From: Candidatus Aenigmatarchaeota archaeon
GTDB taxonomy: Archaea; Aenigmatarchaeota; Aenigmatarchaeia; QMZP01; JAFGSV01
Assembly: GCA_016934325.1 (NCBI GenBank)
Contig: JAFGSV010000006.1
Span: forward strand, 1 to 51,596
Reading direction: 5' to 3'
DNA length: 51,596 bases
Shown: positions 35,565 through 44,261 of the stretch, piece by piece
How the letters are laid out: each line of letters starts with the position of its first letter
Numbering within the stretch: position 1 is the stretch's first letter
Translations under genes and position numbers: made by a program
The notes under the pieces: model-generated
The model's input: only the letters and a program-made list of their open reading frames with translations
Databases searched by the model: none
What the model was told of the DNA's origin: nothing

Positions 35565-35966
35565 TTATTGTTTGACTGGAACACATATCATATTAGAATT
35601 TCCCAAAGAATCTTTTACATCATGTGTTATTATCGGTTCAGGTTGTAATATTTTATTTCTCACTTTTATTTGAAACATAAGACGAATTTCAATTCTACTT
35701 TGTGTTTTACTTAACCTATTCACACGGGCTTTCAACTTCCACCTCATTGCTATTTTTAAAAATTGCTTACGTATACCAAAGTATTCAGAAGCGTCAAAGA
35801 TTTGCAATCCAACAACGAAATTTTCTTCATCGATATCAATAACAAGATTTTCAAATTCAATAGATTTCTTATATTCTCTATTTTTTACTTTGAAAAACAA
35901 AATGTCACTATAATAATCATAATCAAATTCCCCTTTACCAACCAAATTCCTTTCTTTTTCAATCAT
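35565..35966 (-). CDS. DUF2283-like protein, candidate antitoxin
   Basis: FDYDYYSDILFFKVKNREYKKSIEFENLVIDIDEENFVVGLQIFDASEYF matches the DUF2283 pattern (YDxxxDxLyi...DxDexxxvvGieIldAS). Confidence 0.68.
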   Translation of the reverse strand: MIEKERNLVGKGEFDYDYYSDILFFKVKNREYKKSIEFENLVIDIDEENFVVGLQIFDASEYFGIRKQFLKIAMRWKLKARVNRLSKTQSRIEIRLMFQIKVRNKILQPEPIITHDVKDSLGNSNMICVPVKQ

Positions 35967-36298
35967 TTTATCACCGGCAACTGTTTTTTATCAATGACAT
36001 AAAAGGTCACAACGCGAATTACATCAGACCTTATGTCAAGTATTATCCTAATAAATCTTTGTCTTATATATTTATAAAATACCGCATAACACCCGTTATA
36101 CTGAATTCCCACTAAAACAGGCGTTTTTTCGAATAAAAACTCATTCATAGTCTCGGGGGTGAAGCTTTCTTTTTGCCTATCGCTCAACCTGAAGAATGTA
36201 TGGCTGGTATATACGATGTTTTTGTGATTGTAATTTTTCATCAATTCTACAAATTCTGATATTTTCATCAATTCTCTGATTCTATGGCTACCTATCAT
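35963..36298 (-). CDS. Candidate toxin (DUF4258/RelE-fold-like)
   Basis: YTSHTFFRLSDRQKESFTPETMNEFL...VLVGIQYNGCYAVFYKYIRQRFIRIILDIRSDVIRVVTFYVIDK; 4-nt overlap with the DUF2283 gene. Confidence 0.55.
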   Translation of the reverse strand: MIGSHRIRELMKISEFVELMKNYNHKNIVYTSHTFFRLSDRQKESFTPETMNEFLFEKTPVLVGIQYNGCYAVFYKYIRQRFIRIILDIRSDVIRVVTFYVIDKKQLPVIK

Positions 36299-36505
36299 AA
36301 TTTTCTTATGTTTGTTTTCTTTAATAAGAAACTATTTGCACATACCGATATCATCAACAGAAGCTTGTTGGCATTTTTGTTTTTATATCATGTCCCTGGA
36401 AGGAGTTACACAATTTGTTTACTAGCGTAATGAATAGTTCTAATAATAATTAAGCCAAATCAATCAGGCCTAATATTTAAGTATTCCAAGGGCAACTATT
36501 ATTAT

Positions 36506-38485
36506 ATGAGAAAAATCGGATTGCTGCTTGCTATCGTATCGTTTATCGCGCTGTCGGCGAATGCCCGGGCGTTCAACATCTGCGATTACAACCACCTCCC
36601 GTCCTACCCGTCCGCGAATTCCAGCATGCTGCTCATAATCCCGAGGCTAACAGTGGAAACGACGCTGTCAAACCTCACCCATCCCATGAAGGTCAGCTAC
36701 TGGGTATCTGACGAGTTCTTCAACGTCATCGACGAGGGATCGCTGCTGAAATTCAATGACTGCTGGGTCTGCGAGTTCTCCGGCAAGGTCAGCAACTTCT
36801 ACGGCAACTGCGGGCCGACGCCCTTCAGGAACAGCGGCCAGTACAGGATGTATTATACTGCGAAGGACTTCTACAAGGAGATCGAGTTCAACAAGACCGT
36901 TCTCGTCCATTCCCTGGGGATGGCTTCGGGGGTCAGCGTCGACGCGAACGGCAACGTCAAGATCACGGTGGATGCACCCACAAACAGCAACGAGGTATGG
37001 ATGACGCTGTTCGATGCCGAGACAGGGGACATAATCCAGGATTTCAACAGGACAAACCTCGAAAAGACGGAGTATCCCGGCCGGTACCTCATGGACATAA
37101 ATTCCCTCGGCACGGGGACCTATTATGCGGCGTTCGGCTTCAGGACCGACACGATGCAGGCCGGCGGGAGCGTCTCCAAATTCGAGATAAAGACCAAGGA
37201 GACCGAGCTCAGCGTCGAGACCGACAGTGATTCATACTGGCTCGGAGAGGAAGTCATAATATCCGGGCAGACAAAGTACGACCAGGTTTCCGCCGGCGTC
37301 CTGCTGCCGAGCGGCCGGACGGAGTCCTTGGGGACCAAGAGCGTCTCCAACCAGCAGTACAGCATAACCTTCAAGCTGCTGAATACTTACGAGGAGGGGA
37401 ACTACGTCGTCACGGTCAACGCGGGGGGAGCTTCCGCCCAGCGCTCCTTCTCGGTTGACAGGGTGCTGCAAGTGTCCCCCGCTGCGCTCACTTTCCTGAT
37501 CACCAACAAGACGGGGATCCTGCAGAAGACGGTGACCGTGCAGAACATGGGCAACACCAGCGTTTCCCTTTCCGCCAGCACCGAGGACATCACGAGCTAC
37601 ACCACCCTTACCTTCGACAGGACCAGCATATCGCCCGGCTCGTCAGCCACCCTGACGGTCAAGGTCAACCCTGCGACGCTGGGGTCTAGCAAATCCGGCA
37701 GGGTCATAGTTACGGGGAACAGCATAGTCTCCGTTCCCGTAGATGTCAGCCTCAACCTCGCTGCCGGGGACGGGGAAGGGGCCAAGATAGAGATAAATCC
37801 CGGCTTCTGGGAGACCGATGACTGCATGGTCGGCGTCCCCCTGAGCCCCTCCTTCACCGTCCAGAACACGGGAACGGGGAACCTTGGGGGGTTCGGGCAC
37901 AGCCTGAGCAGCGACCTGGATGACATAACCGAAGTCACCTTGCCTTCTTCATCCCTCTCTTCGGGCTCGTTCGGATCGATCGAGCTCGAGGTGACTCCCA
38001 ACAAGGAGACCATCTCGGGATGGGTGAAGATAACAAGCACCGGGGGCCAGGACACGATATACATAAGCCTGGACTGCGCCCGGGACCTGACCATGGACCT
38101 CAACACGATGCAATCGGATGTCGAGTACCTGAAATCGGAATTCCTCGACGCCGGCTTCAGCGAAGACTCGATCTCGAGCATATTCTACACCCTCGACGCG
38201 GAGATATCCGATGCCATGTCCGATATGAACAGCGGCGAATACGCAACGGGGAAGGCGAGCTACCAGAGCGCCCAGACGAGGTACAACACGCTGGGAGCGC
38301 TGATAAGCGAGATCGGCTCGGCCCCTATCCAGCAGGCCGACACGTCCTGGGTAACCTGGGTCGTCGTCATCGTCGTGCTCGTCCTTCTAGCTTTCGTCGG
38401 TTTCATCCTGTACAAAAAGTTCGGGTCCAAGCTGTTCGGCGCGAAGGGCGGGGAAGAAGAGGCCTACGAAGAGGAGCTCTACTGA
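36506..38485 (+). CDS. Large exported protein with Ig-like domains and C-terminal TM anchor
   Basis: Signal peptide MRKIGLLLAIVSFIALSANARA; beta-rich repeats (TVQNMGNTSVSLSAS; PSFTVQNTGTGNLGGFG); C-terminal VTWVVVIVVLVLLAFVGFILYKKFGSK. Confidence 0.82.
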   Translation: MRKIGLLLAIVSFIALSANARAFNICDYNHLPSYPSANSSMLLIIPRLTVETTLSNLTHPMKVSYWVSDEFFNVIDEGSLLKFNDCWVCEFSGKVSNFYGNCGPTPFRNSGQYRMYYTAKDFYKEIEFNKTVLVHSLGMASGVSVDANGNVKITVDAPTNSNEVWMTLFDAETGDIIQDFNRTNLEKTEYPGRYLMDINSLGTGTYYAAFGFRTDTMQAGGSVSKFEIKTKETELSVETDSDSYWLGEEVIISGQTKYDQVSAGVLLPSGRTESLGTKSVSNQQYSITFKLLNTYEEGNYVVTVNAGGASAQRSFSVDRVLQVSPAALTFLITNKTGILQKTVTVQNMGNTSVSLSASTEDITSYTTLTFDRTSISPGSSATLTVKVNPATLGSSKSGRVIVTGNSIVSVPVDVSLNLAAGDGEGAKIEINPGFWETDDCMVGVPLSPSFTVQNTGTGNLGGFGHSLSSDLDDITEVTLPSSSLSSGSFGSIELEVTPNKETISGWVKITSTGGQDTIYISLDCARDLTMDLNTMQSDVEYLKSEFLDAGFSEDSISSIFYTLDAEISDAMSDMNSGEYATGKASYQSAQTRYNTLGALISEIGSAPIQQADTSWVTWVVVIVVLVLLAFVGFILYKKFGSKLFGAKGGEEEAYEEELY

Positions 38486-38566
38486 GACCTGCTTATCCGA
38501 TGAGCCAGCCCGACTTCGCCGGATGTGTGTTAAGCTTTTAAAGGGTTGCATGATAAGAATTCTACT

Positions 38567-39256
38567 ATGAGATGCAGAAGGTGCGGTTTCAAGCTTGACG
38601 GGGGCTGGGGTTTCTGCCCAAGGTGCGGGGCCAGGAAGGGCGACATGTTCGACAGCCTCGGCAGGGACATATTCAGCCAGCTCTTCAATCAGATGAAAAG
38701 CTCCTTCGCGGAGATGGGCAGCTTCGACAATGATCTGGAAGCCCTCGACCTCTCGCCCTGGTTCAGGAGGGCCCAGGACATGGAGCGCCCGGTGAAGCCC
38801 ATGCAGAAGAAGGGATTCAGCGTTCATATCACGAGGGGCACCGGCATGAAGCCCAGGGTCGACATAAAGACGTACGGCGACGTCAACAGGGAGAGCATCG
38901 AGAAGGAGCTGCGCGACAGGTTCGGCGTCAGGCAGCAAGAGGAGCGGCCGGCCCCCGCCCGGGAGAAGGAGAGCCGCAGGTCCCCGTTCCCGGCGATGAG
39001 GAAGAGGGACGTCCCCAAGAGCATGGAAGAGCCGAAGGCTGACGTTAGAAGGATTGGGGAAAAGGTCACCGTTGATATCGACATGCCGGGAGTCAGGTCC
39101 CAGGAAGACGTCGATGTGCATGAGCTGGAATCCTCGGTCGAGGTCAAGGCGATAGCGGGTGAAAAGGCGTACTTCAAGATACTCACCAAGCCCCCGCAGT
39201 TCAGGCTTTCCATGAAATCCTTCAGGGACGGAAAGCTGCATCTGGAATTCTCCTAG
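38567..39256 (+). CDS. Zinc-ribbon protein with C-terminal HSP20/p23-like domain
   Basis: MRCRRCGFKLDGGWGFCPRCG and C-terminal KVTVDIDMPGVRSQEDVDVHELESSVEVKAIAGEKAYFKILTKPPQFRLSMKSFRDGKLHLEFS. Confidence 0.75.
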   Translation: MRCRRCGFKLDGGWGFCPRCGARKGDMFDSLGRDIFSQLFNQMKSSFAEMGSFDNDLEALDLSPWFRRAQDMERPVKPMQKKGFSVHITRGTGMKPRVDIKTYGDVNRESIEKELRDRFGVRQQEERPAPAREKESRRSPFPAMRKRDVPKSMEEPKADVRRIGEKVTVDIDMPGVRSQEDVDVHELESSVEVKAIAGEKAYFKILTKPPQFRLSMKSFRDGKLHLEFS

Positions 39257-39377
39257 CGGTATCATATCCGACATCCGCCTTCAAGAAACTGAGAAGGCAA
39301 AACCAAAAAGAATCAGAAATAGCCAGAAGAAAATGAACTCTGGCATACGAAAGGTCGTTGGGTTATTATCTTGAGCG

Positions 39378-39698
39378 TCACTTCTTCTTTGGTCGTCCTC
39401 GCTTCTTGGAAGCGTTGACCGCTGCCTTGACGTCCTTGGTTTCCTCTGAATCCATCGGCTCGGTCTCGACGGCCATTTCCTTCTCTGCGCTCAGTTCGTC
39501 CGCTTCGAGCCAGACGATGAACAGGCCGACCAGTATCAGCAAGGCTGGTATCACGCCGGTGAGAACGATGATGAAGTTGTTCCACCAGTTTATCCCTGTA
39601 ACGCTGCTCCACAATCCGAGAGAAGGCGAATCCAGGAACAATCCAAAGCCTATCGCTATGATTATCAGGCCAAGCAGAATCTTTGCCGCAGCACCCAT
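39378..39698 (-). CDS. Two-TM membrane protein with AT-hook-like basic tail
   Basis: From ATG 39698: MGAAAKILLGLIIIAIGFGLFL...FIIVLTGVIPALLILVGLFIVWLEAD...NASKKRGRPKKK. Confidence 0.72.
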   Translation of the reverse strand: MGAAAKILLGLIIIAIGFGLFLDSPSLGLWSSVTGINWWNNFIIVLTGVIPALLILVGLFIVWLEADELSAEKEMAVETEPMDSEETKDVKAAVNASKKRGRPKKK

Positions 39699-39796
39699 AA
39701 AATCACCTCGTAAATTTATATTTAATAAATCGGGTTTAAGAGTTAAATATATTTGCCATCCAATATTTATAAACTTTGCAAGCGAAAAGTGATGGT

Positions 39797-40324
39797 ATGC
39801 ATAAGTCATCATCCAGGAAATTGAAGAAGCCCGGGGAGGGCCTAGGAGACGCATTCAAGCAAAACATCATCGAGTGGAGGTCCGACCTCAGCGTCAAGAG
39901 GGTGAACAGGCCCACCAGGTTGGCAAGGGCGAGGACCCTGGGATACAAGGCTAAGCAGGGGATCGCCGTCGCCAGGGTGAGAATAAAGAGGGGCGGCAGG
40001 AAGACCCCCAAGCAGGCGGGGGGAAGGAGGCCCAGGAGGGCCGGTAGGTTCTTCACGCTCAACAAGTCGAAGCAGCAGGCAGCCGAGGAGAAGGCTGCCG
40101 GGAAGTTCAAGAACATGCGGGTCCTGAACTCCTACTGGGCCGGCGAGGACGGTAAGTTCACGTGGTACGAGGTGATACTGGTCGATCCAGACCACCCGTC
40201 TATAAAGCGTGACAAGGGCCTCAAGTGGATCTCCTCCGGGAAGCAGAGGGGCAGGGCCAGCCGGGGCCTCACCAGCAGCGGGAAGAAGTCTAGGGGCCTG
40301 GCCCACAAAGGCAAGAAGGGCTGA
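39797..40324 (+). CDS. rpl15e: 50S ribosomal protein L15e
   Basis: RVLNSYWAGEDGKFTWYEVILVDPDHPSIKRDKGLKWI...RGRASRGLTSSGKKSRGL. Confidence 0.95.
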   Translation: MHKSSSRKLKKPGEGLGDAFKQNIIEWRSDLSVKRVNRPTRLARARTLGYKAKQGIAVARVRIKRGGRKTPKQAGGRRPRRAGRFFTLNKSKQQAAEEKAAGKFKNMRVLNSYWAGEDGKFTWYEVILVDPDHPSIKRDKGLKWISSGKQRGRASRGLTSSGKKSRGLAHKGKKG

Positions 40325-40421
40325 TTTCCATCGGATCATCTCATAGTTTTTAGAACCATTCCCTGTAGCGATGAACTGCCTGAATAGCCTGAATATATTA
40401 TAAATATAACAATAATTTCTT

Positions 40422-40899
40422 ATGGCGCTGATATACGAAACCAGGGATTTCATCGTCGAGGCATTTGACAGGCCGCATGTGACCAGAACGGATGGCGGCC
40501 ATATCAAGATACTTCCGAAAGAGAGGGTTCCGGACAGGACGGAGATGCCCCCCGAGATTGGCAATAGAATTCATGAGATTGACGATGGTCGTCGGGAAGG
40601 CGCTGAAGACGGCAATGGGGGATAGGGGCGTCGACGTTGGAAGGGTCAACTACCATGACATGGGGAACTGGGCCTTCAAGTCGGGAAAGGAGCCATATTT
40701 TCATGTGCATATATATGGCAGGGCCAAATCCGCCAAGCACCAGCCTTTCAAGGAAGCCGTGCATCTGCCAGACAGGTCCAGCGGGTTCTATGAAGGGTTC
40801 GAGCCCTTGGACAAGGATGACATCCGGGAAATCAGGAAGCAGATCGAACTGATACCGAAAGAAAAGAAATATGACGATGCCAGCTGGGGCCTCTCATGA
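40422..40899 (+). pseudogene. HIT-like family protein interrupted by a single-nt frameshift at a C6 run
   Basis: N-terminal half in frame of 40422 (MALIYETRDFIVEAFDRPHVTRTDGGHIKILPKERVPDRTEMPP) and C-terminal half in frame of 40492 (PPRLAIEFMRLTMVVGKALKT...NYHDMGNWAFKSGKEPYFHVHIYGRAKSAKHQPF). Removing one C from cccccc at 40548-40553 joins them. Status (error vs pseudogene vs recoding) undetermined. Confidence 0.8.
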
Positions 40900-40900
40900 T

Positions 40901-41770
40901 TCAATTGAAGCTGTACCTGAATCCCTCTTCCTTGCCCCGCCCCGCCAGCCTCTTGACCCTGGACTTCAGCTTCTTGGCCACGTGGGCCCTCTTGACGACG
41001 AGCGTGACAGCTATGATGCCCAGTATCACCCCACCGAAGAACATGCCCGGCAGCTGCGTGCTTATCAGGGAGCCGGTGATGGCGTTGAGCTCCTTGTTGG
41101 ATTCCTCGAGCTCGGCCGACCTGTCCATGAACTCGTTCAGTTCGCTCTCGAGTTCCGTGTTCTCGGACAGCAGGGAATCCCTCTCGTCCTCAAGCACAGT
41201 GAGGTTCCTCTGGTATTCGTAGATCTCCTGCATCCTGCTCGAGACCTCGGCCTCAAGAGTCGCGACGTCCACCCTCATCATGTTCAGGCTTTCTGTCAGT
41301 GATTCTACCTTATCTTTCAGGTTTCCGACTTCCTTGTCGACGTCCGACAGCTGCTCGAAAGCCTTGGCGTCGCTGAGCTCGAGGGTGACCTTCACCGCAA
41401 GGCTCGAGATCTTCCTGCCGTCCGCCTTGATCATTCCAGTGTACTCATCGAGGTCCATGCCTTCCGGGACCGTTATTGTCACGAGCACGATTGTCATGAA
41501 GAAGGAAGACGACACGTTTATCTTGGTCTTCTTGTCCTCGCCGAACCTGACCCAGTCATCTATCTCCCCTTCAGCCGTCAGGACGGCTTCCTCATCCACG
41601 TCGTTCACCAGCATGAAGAAGGAATATGAAGAGCCGCGCTCTATCGTGAGGTCGATATTCTCCTGCGCGGAGGGGACGCTGATGGCTTCCGAAAGGTTGG
41701 ATGCCAGAACGAGGGTTAAAGCGATTGTGAGAACCATGAACGAAAACAGAGAGAAAGCCCTTCCCATCAT
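40901..41770 (-). CDS. Exported coiled-coil protein with C-terminal TM anchor
   Basis: ATG at 41770: MMGRAFSLFSFMVLTIALTLVLASNLSEA signal; coiled coil VDKEVGNLKDKVESLTESLNMMRVDVATLEAEV...; TM LPGMFFGGVILGIIAVTLVV. ORF-track N-terminal extension to 42181 is shadow of the GNAT gene. Confidence 0.75.
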   Translation of the reverse strand: MMGRAFSLFSFMVLTIALTLVLASNLSEAISVPSAQENIDLTIERGSSYSFFMLVNDVDEEAVLTAEGEIDDWVRFGEDKKTKINVSSSFFMTIVLVTITVPEGMDLDEYTGMIKADGRKISSLAVKVTLELSDAKAFEQLSDVDKEVGNLKDKVESLTESLNMMRVDVATLEAEVSSRMQEIYEYQRNLTVLEDERDSLLSENTELESELNEFMDRSAELEESNKELNAITGSLISTQLPGMFFGGVILGIIAVTLVVKRAHVAKKLKSRVKRLAGRGKEEGFRYSFN

Positions 41771-41787
41771 AATATTTTGGACAGAAT

Positions 41788-42225
41788 TTATAAATCCTTT
41801 TCCATCACGTATCTCCTGGTTTCGAAACCCATATGCCTGTAAAGGGAGACCGCTGCCTTGTTGTCTGCGGTCACCGTCAGCTTGACCTTCTTTATGCCCC
41901 TGCCCCTGAAATAGTCCTCGGCGGCAAGCATCAGCCGCTTCCCTATCCCATGGTTCCTGAAGCCCCGATCTACGAACACGTGCTCGATCCTGCCGAAGGT
42001 GCCGACCGTGCTCTCGACTATCTTGAGCCATATGTATCCCGCCACCTTCCCGTCGGCCTCGATGACTTTGACGTTCTCGGGATCCGTTCTCAGCTGCCTG
42101 AGCAGATGCGCCCTGAACATCTTGTCGGAGAACTCGCATTCGGGGAAGTTCAGCCTGACGCTCTCCAGCTTGTATCCGCATATCTTGTCCGCATCGCCGG
42201 GCCTCCCGTCCCTGACCTTGATCAT
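41788..42225 (-). CDS. GNAT-family N-acetyltransferase
   Basis: VAGYIWLKIVESTVGTFGRIEHVFVDRGFRNHGIGKRLMLAAEDYFRGRGIKKVKLTVTADNKAAVSLYRHMGFETRRYVMEKDL. Confidence 0.92.
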   Translation of the reverse strand: MIKVRDGRPGDADKICGYKLESVRLNFPECEFSDKMFRAHLLRQLRTDPENVKVIEADGKVAGYIWLKIVESTVGTFGRIEHVFVDRGFRNHGIGKRLMLAAEDYFRGRGIKKVKLTVTADNKAAVSLYRHMGFETRRYVMEKDL

Positions 42226-42254
42226 ATAGAATTATTATGTCGGCAGCCCGTTAA

Positions 42255-43256
42255 TTAATTTTCGGAAGAGGCGTCCTGCAGGTACTCCGTGATCTTCCTC
42301 ATCGGCTTTATCTCGTTGACTATGTCGAGAATGATGTCCGAGGCCTCGTTCGGGTACCAGTAGTTGATGAAGGCGTTCGATTCTATGCTTATAACGTTCT
42401 TCAGGCGGAAGATGTCCCTCTTCTGCGACCTCCCGTGCTCGCCCCTGAATATGGACTCGACCGTGATCCTCGGGGTCCCGCCGTTGACCAATGCGGACCT
42501 GACGGCAAGCATGAAGTTCTTCTGGGTGAAATGCCTGTCGAGCCTTTCCACCCTCCGGCTGTCAGCCAGCCGCCTGATCACCAGCAAGTCATCGAGCAGG
42601 TTGTTCTTGTACTCGATGCCCATGCTGTCCAGGCTGAACCCGCCGTATATCTCCGCGATCCTCTCCACCGTCCTCTTCTCCTCAAGCAGGATCGCATTGA
42701 CGTAGTTCTCCTTTATCGACAGCAGGAAATCGGCGTACTTCCTGTCAATCCTCTTGACCAACGGCGCCAGGATGTTCTTGCTGAACCCGTAACCCTCGTA
42801 GGCCACTATGTCCATGATGCTGGGGAAGTTCTTGAGCCGGGTGAACTTCCTGTGGACGAAGACCACGGTCCTGCCGGATTCCCTGACCGCTGACCAGAAC
42901 CTCCTGTATATCCTCATCCTGCGCTCGTGGTCCCTCCTGTCCGCCGCGCAGAACGCGTACTTCTTCCTGTACTCCTCCAGCTTCTCCGGGCAGTTGTTCT
43001 CCGAGAAGAGGCGATGGTATTCGAGGGATTTGCGCAGGGGCGGGCTGTCCCTGTTGAAGTCTATCCCCAGGGCCCTCTTCCTGGGCATGGTGGAGATTAC
43101 GAGCCTGCCGCCTATCTTCATCCAGCACAGGCTGGCCACGGTATCGGAGTTGTCGTCCCTCGACGTCGGGGTCTCGAGCGCGGGCCCGGAATGGGGCGTC
43201 GACCAAGTTATCTTGTCGCCGTTCTCGAAAACAATGAATCCGGGTTTCACCTGCAT
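42255..43256 (-). CDS. Putative N-formylglutamate amidohydrolase-like protein with an uncharacterised C-terminal half
   Basis: N-terminal WSTPHSGPALETPTSRDDNSDTVASLCWMKIGGRLVISTMPRKRALGIDFNRDSPP resembles PHsG...D..TD...R..iDxNR of that family; rest not recognised. Confidence 0.6.
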   Translation of the reverse strand: MQVKPGFIVFENGDKITWSTPHSGPALETPTSRDDNSDTVASLCWMKIGGRLVISTMPRKRALGIDFNRDSPPLRKSLEYHRLFSENNCPEKLEEYRKKYAFCAADRRDHERRMRIYRRFWSAVRESGRTVVFVHRKFTRLKNFPSIMDIVAYEGYGFSKNILAPLVKRIDRKYADFLLSIKENYVNAILLEEKRTVERIAEIYGGFSLDSMGIEYKNNLLDDLLVIRRLADSRRVERLDRHFTQKNFMLAVRSALVNGGTPRITVESIFRGEHGRSQKRDIFRLKNVISIESNAFINYWYPNEASDIILDIVNEIKPMRKITEYLQDASSEN

Positions 43257-43309
43257 ATTAGATTATTGGGCAAGCTTCTATTTGTTTTTTCGTTGTCTGA
43301 ACCGTTCCG

Positions 43310-44155
43310 TTATTTCCTGTTCTGCTTCTCTACGGGGTTCTTCGTCAGAATCGAGTTGGGCATAATTATCACGGACTTCCCGGAGTTCAACATTGTCACG
43401 AGCGGCCGGATGCTCTCGACGACGCCCGAGTAGCCGTCGACCTTTACCCTGTCCCCGGCCTTAAGCCTGCTCTTCACCTGGATGCCAGAGGTTATCTCGG
43501 GCAGTATGTCCTTGAGGCTGATTGCCGTTATCATGATTATGGTCACAAGCAGCGCTGCCAGCAGGATCGAGAGGGCGGCGATGTCAAGGCCGATGAGGGC
43601 GAGCGACATTATAAGGACGACCATCCCTATGGTGTACCTAACCAGCCCCCCGACGAACTTCCCGAGGTCTTGGTCCTGCAGCATCCTGAACCCGGCCTCC
43701 CCGAAGACCTTGCCGAAGAAATCCGCTATTATGAAGCCAATCACCATGAGCAGTATCGCCCCTATGGACCTCGGCACGAAATTGGCGATCTGGCCGAATA
43801 CGTCAGCCACGCCGGACAGCCCCAGGGTCTGCAGAATGAAGGTGAAGAACAGTATGTATATCAGCCACTTCACGAGGTCCCCTATCAGCTCGACGACGCT
43901 TCCCTTGTATCCGGTTATCTTGAGGACGTTTTCAGCCCATGACTTGGCGGTCATCCTCTTCAGGCCGACCATGCTGAGCAGCCTCTTCGTGACGAACTTG
44001 CCGAACCTGCCCACTATATATGCTATTACGAGTATGAATACGACCTCGAAGATGAGCCACAGGTTCGGCAGTATGTATTCGGGCAGGAGCTTGCTGGAGA
44101 AATCCGCGATCCAGGCCCACAATGACTGTCCGAGCGAGTTCAGGTCCATACTCAT
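43310..44155 (-). CDS. Mechanosensitive ion channel (MscS-like) / conserved TM helix protein
   Basis: Multiple TM segments; AALSILLAALLVTIIMITAISLKDILPEITSGIQVKSRLKAGDRVKVDGYSGVVESIRPLVTMLNSGKSVIIMPNSILTKNPV (MscS beta-domain pattern). Confidence 0.82.
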   Translation of the reverse strand: MSMDLNSLGQSLWAWIADFSSKLLPEYILPNLWLIFEVVFILVIAYIVGRFGKFVTKRLLSMVGLKRMTAKSWAENVLKITGYKGSVVELIGDLVKWLIYILFFTFILQTLGLSGVADVFGQIANFVPRSIGAILLMVIGFIIADFFGKVFGEAGFRMLQDQDLGKFVGGLVRYTIGMVVLIMSLALIGLDIAALSILLAALLVTIIMITAISLKDILPEITSGIQVKSRLKAGDRVKVDGYSGVVESIRPLVTMLNSGKSVIIMPNSILTKNPVEKQNRK

Positions 44156-44261
44156 AATAAGGCCTCTATTAATAAAAATGCCTCTTCAGGCGTTTGCGGC
44201 TTTTCATAGAGGCTTGTAGGACTGGAAATTTTATGATTGTCTTGGTATGAAGTGGCAGCCC

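Noticed and set aside
41771-42181. N-terminal extension of the 426-aa ORF at 40901
   Set aside because: Shadow frame of the GNAT gene; the real product begins with a signal sequence at ATG 41770.
44180-44215. Possible hairpin (gcctct...agaggc) as a terminator
   Set aside because: Short 6-nt arms with a long loop and no T-run; could arise by chance.
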